A stretch of 64,000 nucleotides of DNA from Candidatus Omnitrophota bacterium (GTDB lineage: Bacteria; Hinthialibacterota; Hinthialibacteria; Hinthialibacterales; JAKPRU01), in contig JAKQSI010000128.1 of NCBI GenBank assembly GCA_029570205.1, positions 4,121-68,120 on the forward strand, written 5' to 3'. The notes beneath the pieces are model-generated. The model saw only the letters and a list, made by a program, of their open reading frames with translations. It searched no databases and was not told where the DNA came from. Below are positions 54,882 through 63,841 of this stretch, piece by piece; position 1 is the first letter of the stretch, and every line of letters starts with the position of its first letter. The translations under genes and the position numbers were made by a program.

Positions 54882-57425
54882 ATGAACAGGATCTTTGCTT
54901 TTGTTGCAGTTGTGTTTCTTTTCTCATTCCAGGTCGGCGCACAGCCCACTCTGGATTTGAGCGGCGATTGGCGGTTCCAGCCGGACCCGGACAATGTCGG
55001 TGCCGACAAGGGATGGTTTGCCCCCGAGTTCAGCGACGAGCCGTGGAAGATCCTGCAGGGCGGAACGCGATGGGAGGAGCAGGGATTTCCCGAGCTGGAC
55101 GGGTATGGCTGGTATCGGAAATGGATTTCAGTGCCCTCGGAGTGGACCGGCAAGCAAATCTGGCTGCTGCTGGCCGCGGTGAATGACAACTATGTTCTGT
55201 ATTGTAACGGGCAGAAAGTAAATACATTTGGAGATGAGACCGACCGGAGTGTTGCCGAGATTGCAACCGCTGCCGATCTGACGCGGTACCTGAAATGCGG
55301 CGAGCGGAACCTGATTGCGATCCGGGTATTCGATTGGGGCGGGAATGGCGGTTTATGGCGTAAACCGATGTTGTTGACGACCAATCCGGCTGATCTTTCG
55401 GCGCTGAAATTGTGGAATTGTTTTGTGATCTACGACGAGCGGAAGATCGAAGTCGAAACCAGTCTTCATTACTTGGGAAACGAGATGTCCGAAGGAATGA
55501 TTCGCTTTGACCTGTTTCGGCAGGATATCTCCCAACCGGTTGCCGGTCAGGAAGTCCCGTTTCACGCGGGAGAGCAGTGCGAGACGGCGGTGTTCGACCT
55601 TGCCAAGGCGAAATCGGGCGAGCGATACCAATTGAAAGGAACCTTCCTTGACCGAGAGGGAACCACCTTGGTGACAACTACCGTGGACGTGGAATGGCCC
55701 CAAGCGCCTTCCTGGCCGGACCGTTACGGCAAGTTAAAGATTCTGAATAATTTCGTCACGGAACTATCGAGCCGGTCGCTTCCCGATCAAGGCAATGTGG
55801 AATACTCATTTTCCAATCCGCGCGAAGGATGGGTGTTCTTTTCGATCATCTCCGGGCAAAACGAAAAGGAACCACCGATCCTCTACCTGGACGATTCCAT
55901 CGAGCCGCTCGTGATGCGAAGTGAACCGGAGACCAACGCGCCGGAGGCCATGCAATTCCTATCGGAAGGCACGCATCGGCTACTTGTTAAGAATGCCGGG
56001 AAACAACGCCTTGTTATTCGCGCCGTGCCGGAGATGATATACGGCTATCATCCTTCCGGTCCGCATATTACTGCCTATGGCACGTATGACTGGTCCTACC
56101 TGGAGCGGTATGTCCTTTCGAATGCGAATACGATTGTCACCGGCGGCGTGTCGAATCAGGCGGAGTTCGATCAGTGGGTTCGGGAGGGACGGAAATGGTT
56201 GTGCAACAGCAGTCTGCCGGGTCTCGGTGCGCCGACCGCGCCGACCGCGGACGACGTGTACGCGATCTGGGCGCAAAATGCGGGTGTTACTCAACCTCAT
56301 TTCGGCGGCATGATCGTCGATGAGTTTCTCAGCGCCGGTGAGAGTTATTACAGATCCTGGACGGAGGCGTTGCGACGTGTACACGCGAACGAATCTTTTA
56401 AAGGAAAGAAGTTTTATGCCTATTGCGGAAATATCTTCCAGAATCCGGGAGATCCCTCGATTCCGTTCGGCCAGGCAATTCTGCAGTACGGCGATCGGTT
56501 TGCGTTGGAAGCGTACTTACAGGAACAGCCGACACAGGCCGCTGCGCGAAACTACCTACTGAAACAACTCCAGCAGGAACACAAGATTGCCTCAAAAGCG
56601 ATCCCCGGCTGGGCCGAACATCTTGTGATGTGTCTTGGCTACTTGTCCGCACCGCCGGAATCATTGAATATCGACCCAGCAGTCGATTACAAAGTATTCA
56701 TGGATATGCAGTTCTATCTTCTGGCTACCGATCCGACATTCTGGGGACTGTTCGGCATTTATGAATACATGGCCAGCTATGCGGATGAGGAGGATATTCG
56801 CTGGGCGGCGCAACTATTCCGTCATTATTGTATTGAGGGGAAACGCACCCGGTATTCCAGCGATCCATACACGCTCTCACATATAGTCAATCCGGATTTT
56901 GAAGAGGGCATGGGTGGATGGACCGTCGAACCTGCGGAGGCCAACAGCATCGGCATCGAGTTCTTCCGCGAGTTCAGTTACCTGGAAGGGCGCTATCCGA
57001 AGACACCGAAAGGCGACCGGCTATTACGGATGCGTCGGTCAGCCACACGACCGAATCGGATCAGCCAGGATGTGAAGAATCTGGAGCCGGGACGGCTGTA
57101 TTCTCTGAAGTTCTTTTCCGCCGATCTGAAGAATCTCCACCAGAAACAGGAAATGGCCGTTTCCGTGGACTTGGGGAATGTTGAACGGATCGATAAGTAT
57201 TGCTTTCAACACGTATTCCCCAGCTGCTATTCGCACGAGGTGGGAGAGTACACAAAAGACAATCCGGCATACATCAATTTCCATCGAATCGTCTTTCGTC
57301 CGAAACAGGCAACGACGAGGTTGACGATTTCAGATTGGAAGTCCGGCGACAATCATGGCGGCAATGTGGGTCAGGAGACCTCCGTGAACTTCATTGAAAT
57401 ACAGCCGTTTCTGGAGCCGAGATAG
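54882..57425 (+). CDS. Secreted GH2-like multidomain protein
   Basis: 847 aa. Signal peptide MNRIFAFVAVVFLFSFQVG to AQP. The next 170 residues are a galactose-binding-like domain of GH2 type (LSGDWRFQPDPDNVG, GYGWYRKWISVPSEW, FDWGGNGGLWRKP). A central part of unknown fold (IVDEFLSAGESYYRSW; YGDRFALEAYLQEQ) contains acidic residues that could be catalytic, and a C-terminal carbohydrate-binding-like domain begins at IVNPDFEEGMGGW. I cannot place it in a glycosidase family. GGGAG precedes ATG 54882. Confidence 0.72.
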   Translation: MNRIFAFVAVVFLFSFQVGAQPTLDLSGDWRFQPDPDNVGADKGWFAPEFSDEPWKILQGGTRWEEQGFPELDGYGWYRKWISVPSEWTGKQIWLLLAAVNDNYVLYCNGQKVNTFGDETDRSVAEIATAADLTRYLKCGERNLIAIRVFDWGGNGGLWRKPMLLTTNPADLSALKLWNCFVIYDERKIEVETSLHYLGNEMSEGMIRFDLFRQDISQPVAGQEVPFHAGEQCETAVFDLAKAKSGERYQLKGTFLDREGTTLVTTTVDVEWPQAPSWPDRYGKLKILNNFVTELSSRSLPDQGNVEYSFSNPREGWVFFSIISGQNEKEPPILYLDDSIEPLVMRSEPETNAPEAMQFLSEGTHRLLVKNAGKQRLVIRAVPEMIYGYHPSGPHITAYGTYDWSYLERYVLSNANTIVTGGVSNQAEFDQWVREGRKWLCNSSLPGLGAPTAPTADDVYAIWAQNAGVTQPHFGGMIVDEFLSAGESYYRSWTEALRRVHANESFKGKKFYAYCGNIFQNPGDPSIPFGQAILQYGDRFALEAYLQEQPTQAAARNYLLKQLQQEHKIASKAIPGWAEHLVMCLGYLSAPPESLNIDPAVDYKVFMDMQFYLLATDPTFWGLFGIYEYMASYADEEDIRWAAQLFRHYCIEGKRTRYSSDPYTLSHIVNPDFEEGMGGWTVEPAEANSIGIEFFREFSYLEGRYPKTPKGDRLLRMRRSATRPNRISQDVKNLEPGRLYSLKFFSADLKNLHQKQEMAVSVDLGNVERIDKYCFQHVFPSCYSHEVGEYTKDNPAYINFHRIVFRPKQATTRLTISDWKSGDNHGGNVGQETSVNFIEIQPFLEPR

Positions 57426-57477
57426 CACGTACGAATCAGGATGAAACCATTTGAACTCTTCACAGGAGAAAGCGCCA

Positions 57478-57741
57478 ATGAGAACGACAGCGATGGTATC
57501 GGGAATGATTCTATTTGCGTTTATGGGTGTTGCGCCGCGACAGGGAACGATTGATGTAGCGCTACAATGGGCTTTTCCCCCGGATGAGAAGAATGTGGGT
57601 ATCTCGGAGGGGTGGCAGGCCTCTACGTATGATGATTCCGCGTGGGCGAAAATTGCCGCCGGCAGGCAGTGGGAGACACTTTGCGGTTGGACCGTCACCG
57701 CTATCGCCATTCCCAGCGGTGTAGAAAAGCCGGCTTCTTGA
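57478..57741 (+). pseudogene. Truncated paralogue of the 54882 gene
   Basis: From ATG 57478 (ACAGGAG upstream), a signal-like start MRTTAMVSGMILFAFMG is followed by LQWAFPPDEKNVGISEGWQA and DSAWAKIAAGRQWE, aligned with the GH2-like start WRFQPDPDNVGADKGW of the gene just upstream. The frame then reads CGWTVTAIAIPSGVEKPAS and stops, where the family continues with a further 600 residues. A gene fragment of 87 codons. Confidence 0.6.
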
Positions 57742-57868
57742 GGTCCGTCAACTGGGCATCATCAACAAAAAAATACACCCACCCAGCCCGCAGGCACGCA
57801 GGAAATGCCGGATTGCGCGACCCAAATGCTGACCGTCGGGAAAAACCGGCGCGATCTTCGATGATGCC

Positions 57869-58276
57869 TCAGAACCGAACGATGAGCGCCTTGATTTTCC
57901 CACGCTCGACCGTGACGGTTGCGTCCTTTGTCGCGTCCTTTTGGCTGACAGTCACCTTGTATTGACCGTTGGGAAGGTTAACCAGCAGCCAAGGTCCGCA
58001 AACCTGAGTTTTAAGGACTTCTTTGCCCCCGGAATCCACTATCGACACCTGGCCCCTCGACAGGTATTCGCCTTTCTGGTTGGCCAATTCAAGACGGAGG
58101 GTGTATTCCGAAAACACCTTCTTGAGCTCGGCTCGCTCGTCTGAGCCGACTCCGCCTGTAATGAACGCGATCCCGTTCTGGGTTTGTTTAACCATAGGCT
58201 CCACATCTCCCCAGCACAGGGTGGCTGAGGCAAAGAAGATACCTGTGAGCAGAAAAGCAGACAATTTGTTGGCCAT
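57869..58276 (-). CDS. Small secreted protein with carboxypeptidase-regulatory-like fold
   Basis: 135 aa from ATG 58276, AGGAGGCG upstream; the longer frame to 58321 has no site. Signal peptide MANKLSAFLLTGIFF to CWG. Sequence VFSEYTLRLELANQKGEYLS, VSIVDSGGKEVLK and LVNLPNGQYKVTVSQKDATK is a beta-sandwich like a carboxypeptidase regulatory domain. Likely periplasmic; role unknown. Confidence 0.65.
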   Translation of the reverse strand: MANKLSAFLLTGIFFASATLCWGDVEPMVKQTQNGIAFITGGVGSDERAELKKVFSEYTLRLELANQKGEYLSRGQVSIVDSGGKEVLKTQVCGPWLLVNLPNGQYKVTVSQKDATKDATVTVERGKIKALIVRF

Positions 58277-58453
58277 GATAACGCCTCCTGTTACTTTGAC
58301 TGGGATTGGATTTGGAATCACAATTTATTATACAGCCGGATTTCCGTATGGGGAGTCTTGGTGTTGTGTGCCGGGTCTTATCCTGCCCGGGTCTTATCCT
58401 GCAACGCCCAGTGCGGGTACGAGACCCCGACTTTATCAAATGGTCCGCGAGGC

Positions 58454-58459
58454 TATAAT
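58454..58459 (+). promoter_or_regulatory. -10 box upstream of tRNA-Arg
   Basis: TATAAT 27 bases before the tRNA; the -35 (TTTATC at 58432) is weak. Confidence 0.45.
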
Positions 58460-58485
58460 GTCGGCATATCGGTCGCGAGGCCTAT

Positions 58486-58559
58486 GCGCCAGTAGCTCAG
58501 CCGGATAGAGCAGCTGACTTCTAATCAGCAGGCCGCAGGTTCAAGTCCTGCCTGGCGTG
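58486..58559 (+). tRNA. tRNA-Arg (anticodon UCU)
   Basis: 74-base cloverleaf: acceptor GCGCCAG with CTGGCGT (one G-U pair at the end), D arm GCTCAGCCGGATAGAGC, anticodon stem GCTGA/TCAGC with loop CTTCTAA giving UCU, T arm CAGGTTCAAGTCCTG. CCA is not encoded. No variable-arm extension. Confidence 0.93.
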
Positions 58560-58823
58560 GGTTGATTTCATTAGACTTACGAACATAACAGTTTGGCTCA
58601 AGAATCCCTGAAGTAACCAACAAATAACCAGGACAGAACGTATTCCATTCGATTGGGATCGTGATTCTTCGTCCCCAAAAAACCAGCCTTTCGGTCTTTT
58701 GAATCGGCCGGTCATTTTGATATACAGGGTCCATTTTCCGGTCTTGTAGAACTTCGAGACGACTTACTGCCCATTGGTGTGAGAATCCGGGTGGGACAAT
58801 GAGCCGCTTGGGTGTAAGTCAGA

Positions 58824-59438
58824 ATGGTGGGCGTGATGGTGAATGAAACGGATGAGCGGTGATGATGTGCCCGGCGATCATTCACCCGGCGATGGAAAAA
58901 TGCCCGGCGAAAAATCGTCGGGCTATTATCGCCCCGTCCGAAGGACGGACGACAATAGACCACCGTTTCAACGGTGGGTCAAAATGGTGGGCGTGATGGT
59001 GAATGAAACGGATGAGCGGTGATGATGTGCCCGGCGATCATTCACCCGGCGATGGAAAAATGCCCGGCGAAAAATCGTCGGGCTATTATCGCCTCGTCCG
59101 AAGGACGGACGACAATAGACCACCGTTTCAACGGTGGGCATCATGGCGGGCACAACGGTGGGTATGCACCGGACGCGCAACAAACGGATGGACGCACCCG
59201 GCATTATCATGCCCCGGCATTGAAATGCCGGGCTATTATCGCCTCGTCCGAAGGACGGACGACAATAGACCACCGTTTCAACGGTGGGCATCATGGCGGG
59301 CACAACGGTGGGTATGCACCGGACGCGCAACAAACGGATGGACGCACCCGGCATCATCATGCCCCGGCATTGAAATGCCGGTTTATTATCGCCCCGTCCG
59401 AAGGACGGACGACAATAGACCACCGTTTCAACGGTGGG
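58824..59438. repeat. Two linked tandem repeat types upstream of the transposase (REP array)
   Basis: Type A, 160 bases, twice (58824, 58984); type B, 150 bases, twice (from about 59138 and 59288). All four units share a final 57-base block at 58922, 59082, 59232 and 59382, which holds CGTCCGAAGGACG and ACCACCGTTTCAACGGTGGG hairpins. Types differ in the first half (GATGATGTGCCCGGCGATCA versus CGGACGCGCAACAAACGGAT). The 58560-58820 stretch before it has a possible remnant of a calcium-binding repeat protein on the minus strand but no gene. Confidence 0.88.
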
Positions 59439-59475
59439 GAAAATGGCGGAGACAATACCATCGCGAGGGTTAAAA

Positions 59476-59922
59476 ATGTCCCACGTATACGTCAGCCAAT
59501 TGATTCATTGCGTGTTTGCTACCAAGAACCGTGAACCGTTTATCACCCCAGGATTTCGAGAGCGTTTGCACGCATATATCGGCGGGATCGCGCAGAAACA
59601 CAGATTTTGCGCCTTGGCTGTCGGGGGGATAGAAGATCACGTTCATGTCCTCCTGTCGCTTCCCTCCACCCTGTCTCTTTCCAAAGCCGTGCAACTGATC
59701 AAAGGCGGATCTTCCCATTGGGTGCATGAAACATTCCCGGAACGCACGTATTTCCAATGGCAAGAAGGGTACGGAGCGTTCAGCCTGGGAATCTCTCAGC
59801 TGCCAAACACAAGAGCGTATATTGATCGACAAATAGAGCGTCATCAGACCATGGATTACGAGGAAGAATTGCGAGAGATTCTCAACAAACATGAGATGGA
59901 TGTTGCTGAATTGGTTCCGTAA
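59476..59922 (+). CDS. REP-associated tyrosine transposase (IS200-like Y1, RAYT)
   Basis: 148 aa from ATG 59476. VSQLIHCVFATKNREP start; HUH motif H55-V-H57 in EDHVHVLLSLPS; catalytic Tyr Y99 in EGYGAFSLGISQLP. This is the Y1 HUH nuclease of the TnpA_REP group. It is flanked upstream by four copies of the repeat block and downstream at 59930 by an inverted copy, the layout of REPtrons. A C-terminal helix (HEMDVAELVP) is normal. Likely mobilises the short palindromic repeats and not a longer IS. Confidence 0.88.
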   Translation: MSHVYVSQLIHCVFATKNREPFITPGFRERLHAYIGGIAQKHRFCALAVGGIEDHVHVLLSLPSTLSLSKAVQLIKGGSSHWVHETFPERTYFQWQEGYGAFSLGISQLPNTRAYIDRQIERHQTMDYEEELREILNKHEMDVAELVP

Positions 59923-59929
59923 AATCGCG

Positions 59930-59959
59930 CCCACCGTTGAAACGATGGGCTATTGTCGG
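59930..59959. repeat. Inverted downstream copy of the REP block
   Basis: CCCACCGTTGAAACGATGGG then CTATTGTCGG; reverse complement of the CCACCGTTTCAACGGTGGG/CGACAATAG end of the upstream block. Confidence 0.8.
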
Positions 59960-60023
59960 ATGTCCCGGTTGGGACAAGGGATGCGGCGGTTTTGGTACGC
60001 CTGAAGGGCTGAATGAGAATAGA

Positions 60024-60041
60024 CCGGCGATTTATCGCCGG
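60024..60041. repeat. REP-like hairpin CCGGCGA/TCGCCGG
   Basis: Perfect seven-base-pair stem, related in sequence to the CCCGGCGAT elements in the 58824 array. Confidence 0.5.
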
Positions 60042-60079
60042 GCAAATGATGGCCGGGCGAACGGCATTGGGGTTGAAAC

Positions 60080-61378
60080 ATGGCCGGCATCGAATCGCGC
60101 CCGCCGCAAAGCGGCCATTCTCCTTACGTGGACCGGTTTGAGGGAACCTCCCGCGCCGCTTACCTGGCGGAACGTCAATCGCGCCGTGAGAAAGCCATCC
60201 GAGAGGATCGACCTATTCGGCCCCTTTCGCCACCGGAAGAATGCTGTTCCGAAAAGGAAATCCGCGAACGGAATCCGCGAATCCTGCTTACCAATTACCG
60301 GCAACTGGAAATCCTGACTACTCGTATTCCCGATGTGGGTCTTTTTGCAACCGCACCGCTACGGTATTTCGTTTTCGATGAAGCACACACTTACGAAGGG
60401 GCTGTAGGAGCGGAAGTGGCCTGCCTGATCCGGCGGCTGCGACTGCTGGCCGGGAAGCAATCCGATGAAATCATCTGTATCGGGACCTCCGCCACACTGA
60501 CCGCGTCCGACAAAGACGATACCGATGACGAGAGCGCCGCAAAACGGTTCGCCTCGCGGTTCTTCGGAGTGGAAGCTGCAAATGTGACCCTGGTCGGCGA
60601 ATCGTATGTCCGACGGGAATGGCCCAAAGACCGCTACCATCCGGCCCCACCGGAAGGGAATGGAATGGAGCGTCTCGCTCGGTTACTCAAAGCGCTGGAG
60701 GAACCGGTTGATGTAGAGACGGTAAGGAATATCTTTCGTGAACTGACTGGTTGGACTTTCGAGCCGGATTCCTCCTGGCGAACCTCGCTGAATCGACTTC
60801 TGCTTTCCAACGAGTACGTCCACCAATGCGCAAATATCCTGCGCAAACCCCGCGAACTGGATGAGGCCGCCTGGCTGACCTCCCAAGCAGTCGAACATGG
60901 CCGCCTGGTCCAGGGCGAGCGGGCCACCGCTGAACTTCTGACGTATCTCGTTTTAGGTGTAGCGGCCCAGTCCGACGGCCAGCCGCTTCTGAGGCCGAAA
61001 GTCCATTTCTTTATTCGAGGTCTTGACTCCATGGTGGTAGCACTGAATGGAAATGCCGACGAAACGACTCCCGAACTGTTTCTGTCCATCAAGGATGCAA
61101 AAGAACAACACGCGGACCGGCGAGAGGATGCGTTCTTTCCCGTATTGACCTGCACAACCTGCGGACAACATTTCTTTGAAAGGCATTACTTGAACCTGGA
61201 ACTTGAGAAAGACCGTAGTCGGCGCATTAAGGGCCTGGCAAACGGGGATGCTATCGAGTGGGGTGACGGTTCAGTGAGCGGAGTTTGGCCGACCGGTTCG
61301 CCGACAGCCGCCAGGAAGCCGCATTTCAGGCCGGATGGATGCAGGATCATGCGCGACGTATCCGTCTGCGTCGCATGA
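60080..61378 (+). pseudogene. N-terminally truncated SF2 helicase (DEAH) fragment
   Basis: 432 codons. Motif II FVFDEAHTYEGA and motif III GTSATLTASD are clear, but motif I (Walker A) and everything before it are absent; the first ~20 residues have no helicase likeness and lie just downstream of the REP copy. A zinc pair CTTCGQHFFERHY is seen near the end. The frame then runs into a terminator codon at 61378, while the true continuation (FADSRQEAAFQAG, a conserved segment of the same helicase type) is in the frame from 61285. Reminiscent of Lhr/YprA-like helicases used in DNA repair or defence; which system it served is lost. Confidence 0.72.
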
Positions 61379-62169
61379 TTTACCAGGTCATCCGCAAGAC
61401 AAAAACACCGCTGCGACTCTCTGACATTATTGATAAACTCGCCACTCTATTCCGAAATGACAAATACCTGGTGGAGACACTTCTCCCGGAATTGGTCAGT
61501 TCCGAATGGGAGTCCATATTCGGATCGAACCTTGTGAAGAACACCTATACGGCATTGCGGTACATGGTATTACGCGAATTCACAACAGGGATTCGGAGGC
61601 GGATGTTGGAGATGGGGGGATGGGTACTGGAACGGCTGTTGGGGAGTGGAGACGGTGGATACCGGGGAGCGTCGATCGGCTGTGAGTGTGGAGGGACAGC
61701 GCGTTTTGTGGGGTACCGAGAGAAAGCGATACGGACAGCGCTGGGGGGGATGAAAGTGTGGCGGGCATATTATCACTGTTCGGTATGTGGAAGAGGAAGA
61801 ATTCCACAGGATGAGAGATGGGATGTGGTGGGGACGAAATTCAGTCCGGGTGGGCGTCGGCTGATGAACCGAATGGGAGGGAAGGAATCGTTCCGGGAAG
61901 GGCGAGAGGATTTGCAGGAGGTGGCCGGGATTGAGGTGGGGACGAAAGCGGTGGAACGGATGGCGGAGGCGGTTGGGGAAGCGATCCGGGGAGTGGAGGA
62001 GGAGCGAGGGGAGCGAATTTGGAGTGGGAAAGTGGGGCCGTGTTGTGCGCCCGCAGCGGAGAAGATCGTGTACATTGCGGTGGATGGGACGGGTGTGCCG
62101 GTGGTGGGGCGGGAGACGGAGGGCCACCCCGGAAAGGGAGAGGACGGACGGGTGCGGCCGCGTGGGTGA
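61285..62169 (+). pseudogene. Shifted helicase continuation joined to N-half of an ISKra4-type transposase
   Basis: One open frame carries two things. To about residue 95, FADSRQEAAFQAGWMQDHAR and LATLFRNDKYLVETLLPEL are helicase continuation. From about 61585 on, RRMLEMGGWVLERLL, then CECGGTARFVGYREKAIR, GGMKVWRAYYHCSVCGRGR and VYIAVDGTGVPVVGRETEG are the ISKra4 transposase N-terminal and first catalytic segments. Base composition turns strongly G-rich on this strand at the junction. The insertion therefore broke the helicase; afterwards the transposase itself lost its middle. Confidence 0.7.
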
Positions 62170-62510
62170 ACGGACGCATCGAAGAACTGAACCGAGGCGA
62201 CATCGCCTCCCTGTTGGAAGCCATTCGGCAGGCAGCGCTTTCGGCGGAACGCCCGGACCCGGTGATCGAGACGGAAATGGAATACTTTCGGAAAAACGAA
62301 AAGCGAATGCGATAGGCCTATTTTCGAAGCCGGGGTTTTTTCGTCGGATCGGGGGTCGTGGAAGCCGGTTGCAAAACGGTGATCGGGCAACGCCTGAAAC
62401 GGTCGGGCATGCGGTGGACCGTACGGGGAGCGAATAGCATCATCCCATTGCGACGGTGTCTCCAAAGCGGAGAATGGGAAGACTATTGGGCTTCCCGTGC
62501 CACCGCCTGA
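61585..62510 (+). mobile_element. Decayed ISKra4-family insertion sequence remnant
   Basis: N-half in frame from 61585 to 62160, then a jump in frame and content to VNGRIEELNRGDIASLLEAI at 62166 and IETEMEYFRKNEKRMR with a TAG (62313-62315) at the place of a conserved tyrosine, then FVGSGVVEAGCKTVIGQRLK and SGMRWTVRGANSIIPLRRC to TGA at 62508-62510. About 180 central codons are missing. No terminal inverted repeats identified. Confidence 0.75.
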
Positions 62511-62575
62511 CCCGCTTACCTGCATTTATGTCGCACACCCATTGAGATTTTGCGAGATCTGCAGAAAATGATCGT

Positions 62576-63388
62576 TTACAGCCCGTTCCTGCCCGACCGA
62601 ATCAGACGTTTAATAGCCGGATTCAGCGGATCCCTCCGCTGTCGACAAGGTTGTTCTTCCTCAGACGGAAACAAGAATGATGGTTCCTCAACCGGTGAGT
62701 CAATGACATCCCAGGAACCGCACCTGATGGCGCACAGTACAAATGATCTTTTTCCGTCAGACCGATCTTCGATTTGTCCGTTTTGTAACAAAATCTTGCC
62801 CACGGGGAATTGCCATCGCGCCGCACTCGCAGAGATCGTTCGCGTTGTTTCCCCAAGAGGAAACAGAATATGCAGATCTCTCGCCTCAATATCCTGAAAC
62901 ATCCCCGTCTTAAACATGCCGATTCGACCGGGTGAAACCGTGATGCTTCCCACTTCCAATTGCAGGTCCTTTGCCGTAATTGTCAAATCCTCAATTCTCA
63001 ATTTCTGCCAGGAGATCCGCCGAGCGTTTCCTTTATTGGGATCAATGGAATAATCTGTCGGACTGTCGTCTTCCTCGCCAAAAGCCAGAATTAAATCCTT
63101 CATTTCCGCTGCAATGCTGTTGCATGCCGGAACTGCCGCGACCTGCGTCTGCAAGACCACATTCCTGAGAATCGATACGGAATCCGATGATACGGACAAC
63201 TCCCCGGCCGTCAATGTGCCGAGATGCCGGTCTTGGGCATACAGCGTAGCAGTCAGATCGTCAAATCCGATCCGGGTACTGATCGGCATTGAGGGATTCT
63301 CACTCTGATTGACAGGACTCAGGAGAACCCACAAGCCTGGGATGAGGAGAAAAATCCCGAACGGCAGCCAAATCCGAATTGTTCGCAT
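62576..63388 (-). CDS. Membrane-anchored protein of unknown function
   Basis: 270 aa. One N-terminal membrane span IWLPFGIFLLIPGLWVLLS followed by a periplasmic, beta-rich body (RIGFDDLTATLYAQDRHLGT, ILRNVVLQTQVA, DLQLEVGSITVSPGRIGMF) of the kind seen in LptC or AsmA-like proteins; similarity is only of pattern. The last 60 residues are basic and disordered. Six bases after the dockerin-like gene, same strand, likely one transcript. Confidence 0.6.
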   Translation of the reverse strand: MRTIRIWLPFGIFLLIPGLWVLLSPVNQSENPSMPISTRIGFDDLTATLYAQDRHLGTLTAGELSVSSDSVSILRNVVLQTQVAAVPACNSIAAEMKDLILAFGEEDDSPTDYSIDPNKGNARRISWQKLRIEDLTITAKDLQLEVGSITVSPGRIGMFKTGMFQDIEARDLHILFPLGETTRTISASAARWQFPVGKILLQNGQIEDRSDGKRSFVLCAIRCGSWDVIDSPVEEPSFLFPSEEEQPCRQRRDPLNPAIKRLIRSGRNGL

Positions 63389-63394
63389 AGACGA

Positions 63395-63790
63395 TCAACG
63401 GCGATCAGGAAACAGGGTTCCGAGTGTATGTAGATCCCAGGAATCCACACTCGCATCCCCGTTGATGTCGCCACCCGTGACGGCAAGTAATCCTTCAAAA
63501 ACTCGGTCGAGAAGGACGAGGTAGTTCGCCGTGTTGGTTGCGTCGATGGGGTCAAGATAAAAGAGATGCGCTTCCTGGGGCTGGGTACGCCCCCCCATGG
63601 ATATCAGCCCCTTTCGGAACCATGACGAACCTGCCAGCCAACTCTTCAAGGCCGACACAAAAATCTCCTGAATGTCGACTTGTCCGCTCAGTAAATCGGG
63701 ATACTCAACAAGAAATCCCTCAAAGTTGATGGGATCATCCGGACTGGGAAATCGGTCGTGAAGCACCTTTGGCGCCCTCTGTGCCAACAT
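63395..63790 (-). CDS. Short protein with C-terminal dockerin-like calcium repeat
   Basis: 131 aa from ATG 63790; TTG 63802 lies directly behind AGGAGG and is an alternative. No signal peptide. The C-terminus VTGGDINGDASVDSWDLHTL has the D-x-N-x-D-x-x-x-D loop of type I dockerin/EF-hand repeats, once only. Could be the end of a longer secreted protein that lost its front. Confidence 0.55.
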   Translation of the reverse strand: MLAQRAPKVLHDRFPSPDDPINFEGFLVEYPDLLSGQVDIQEIFVSALKSWLAGSSWFRKGLISMGGRTQPQEAHLFYLDPIDATNTANYLVLLDRVFEGLLAVTGGDINGDASVDSWDLHTLGTLFPDRR

Positions 63791-63841
63791 TCCCTGAGAC
63801 AACCTCCTGTGAGAAATTAGTGTAAAAAATGAAGATGATAA

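Noticed and set aside
58824-59438. CRISPR array
   Set aside because: Only four copies, units of 150-160 bases, the parts between shared blocks are themselves repeated; no unique spacers and no cas genes.
60080-61378. Functional DISARM/Dpd-type helicase
   Set aside because: No Walker A, frame break at 61285, IS insertion, and no partner genes; system cannot be named.
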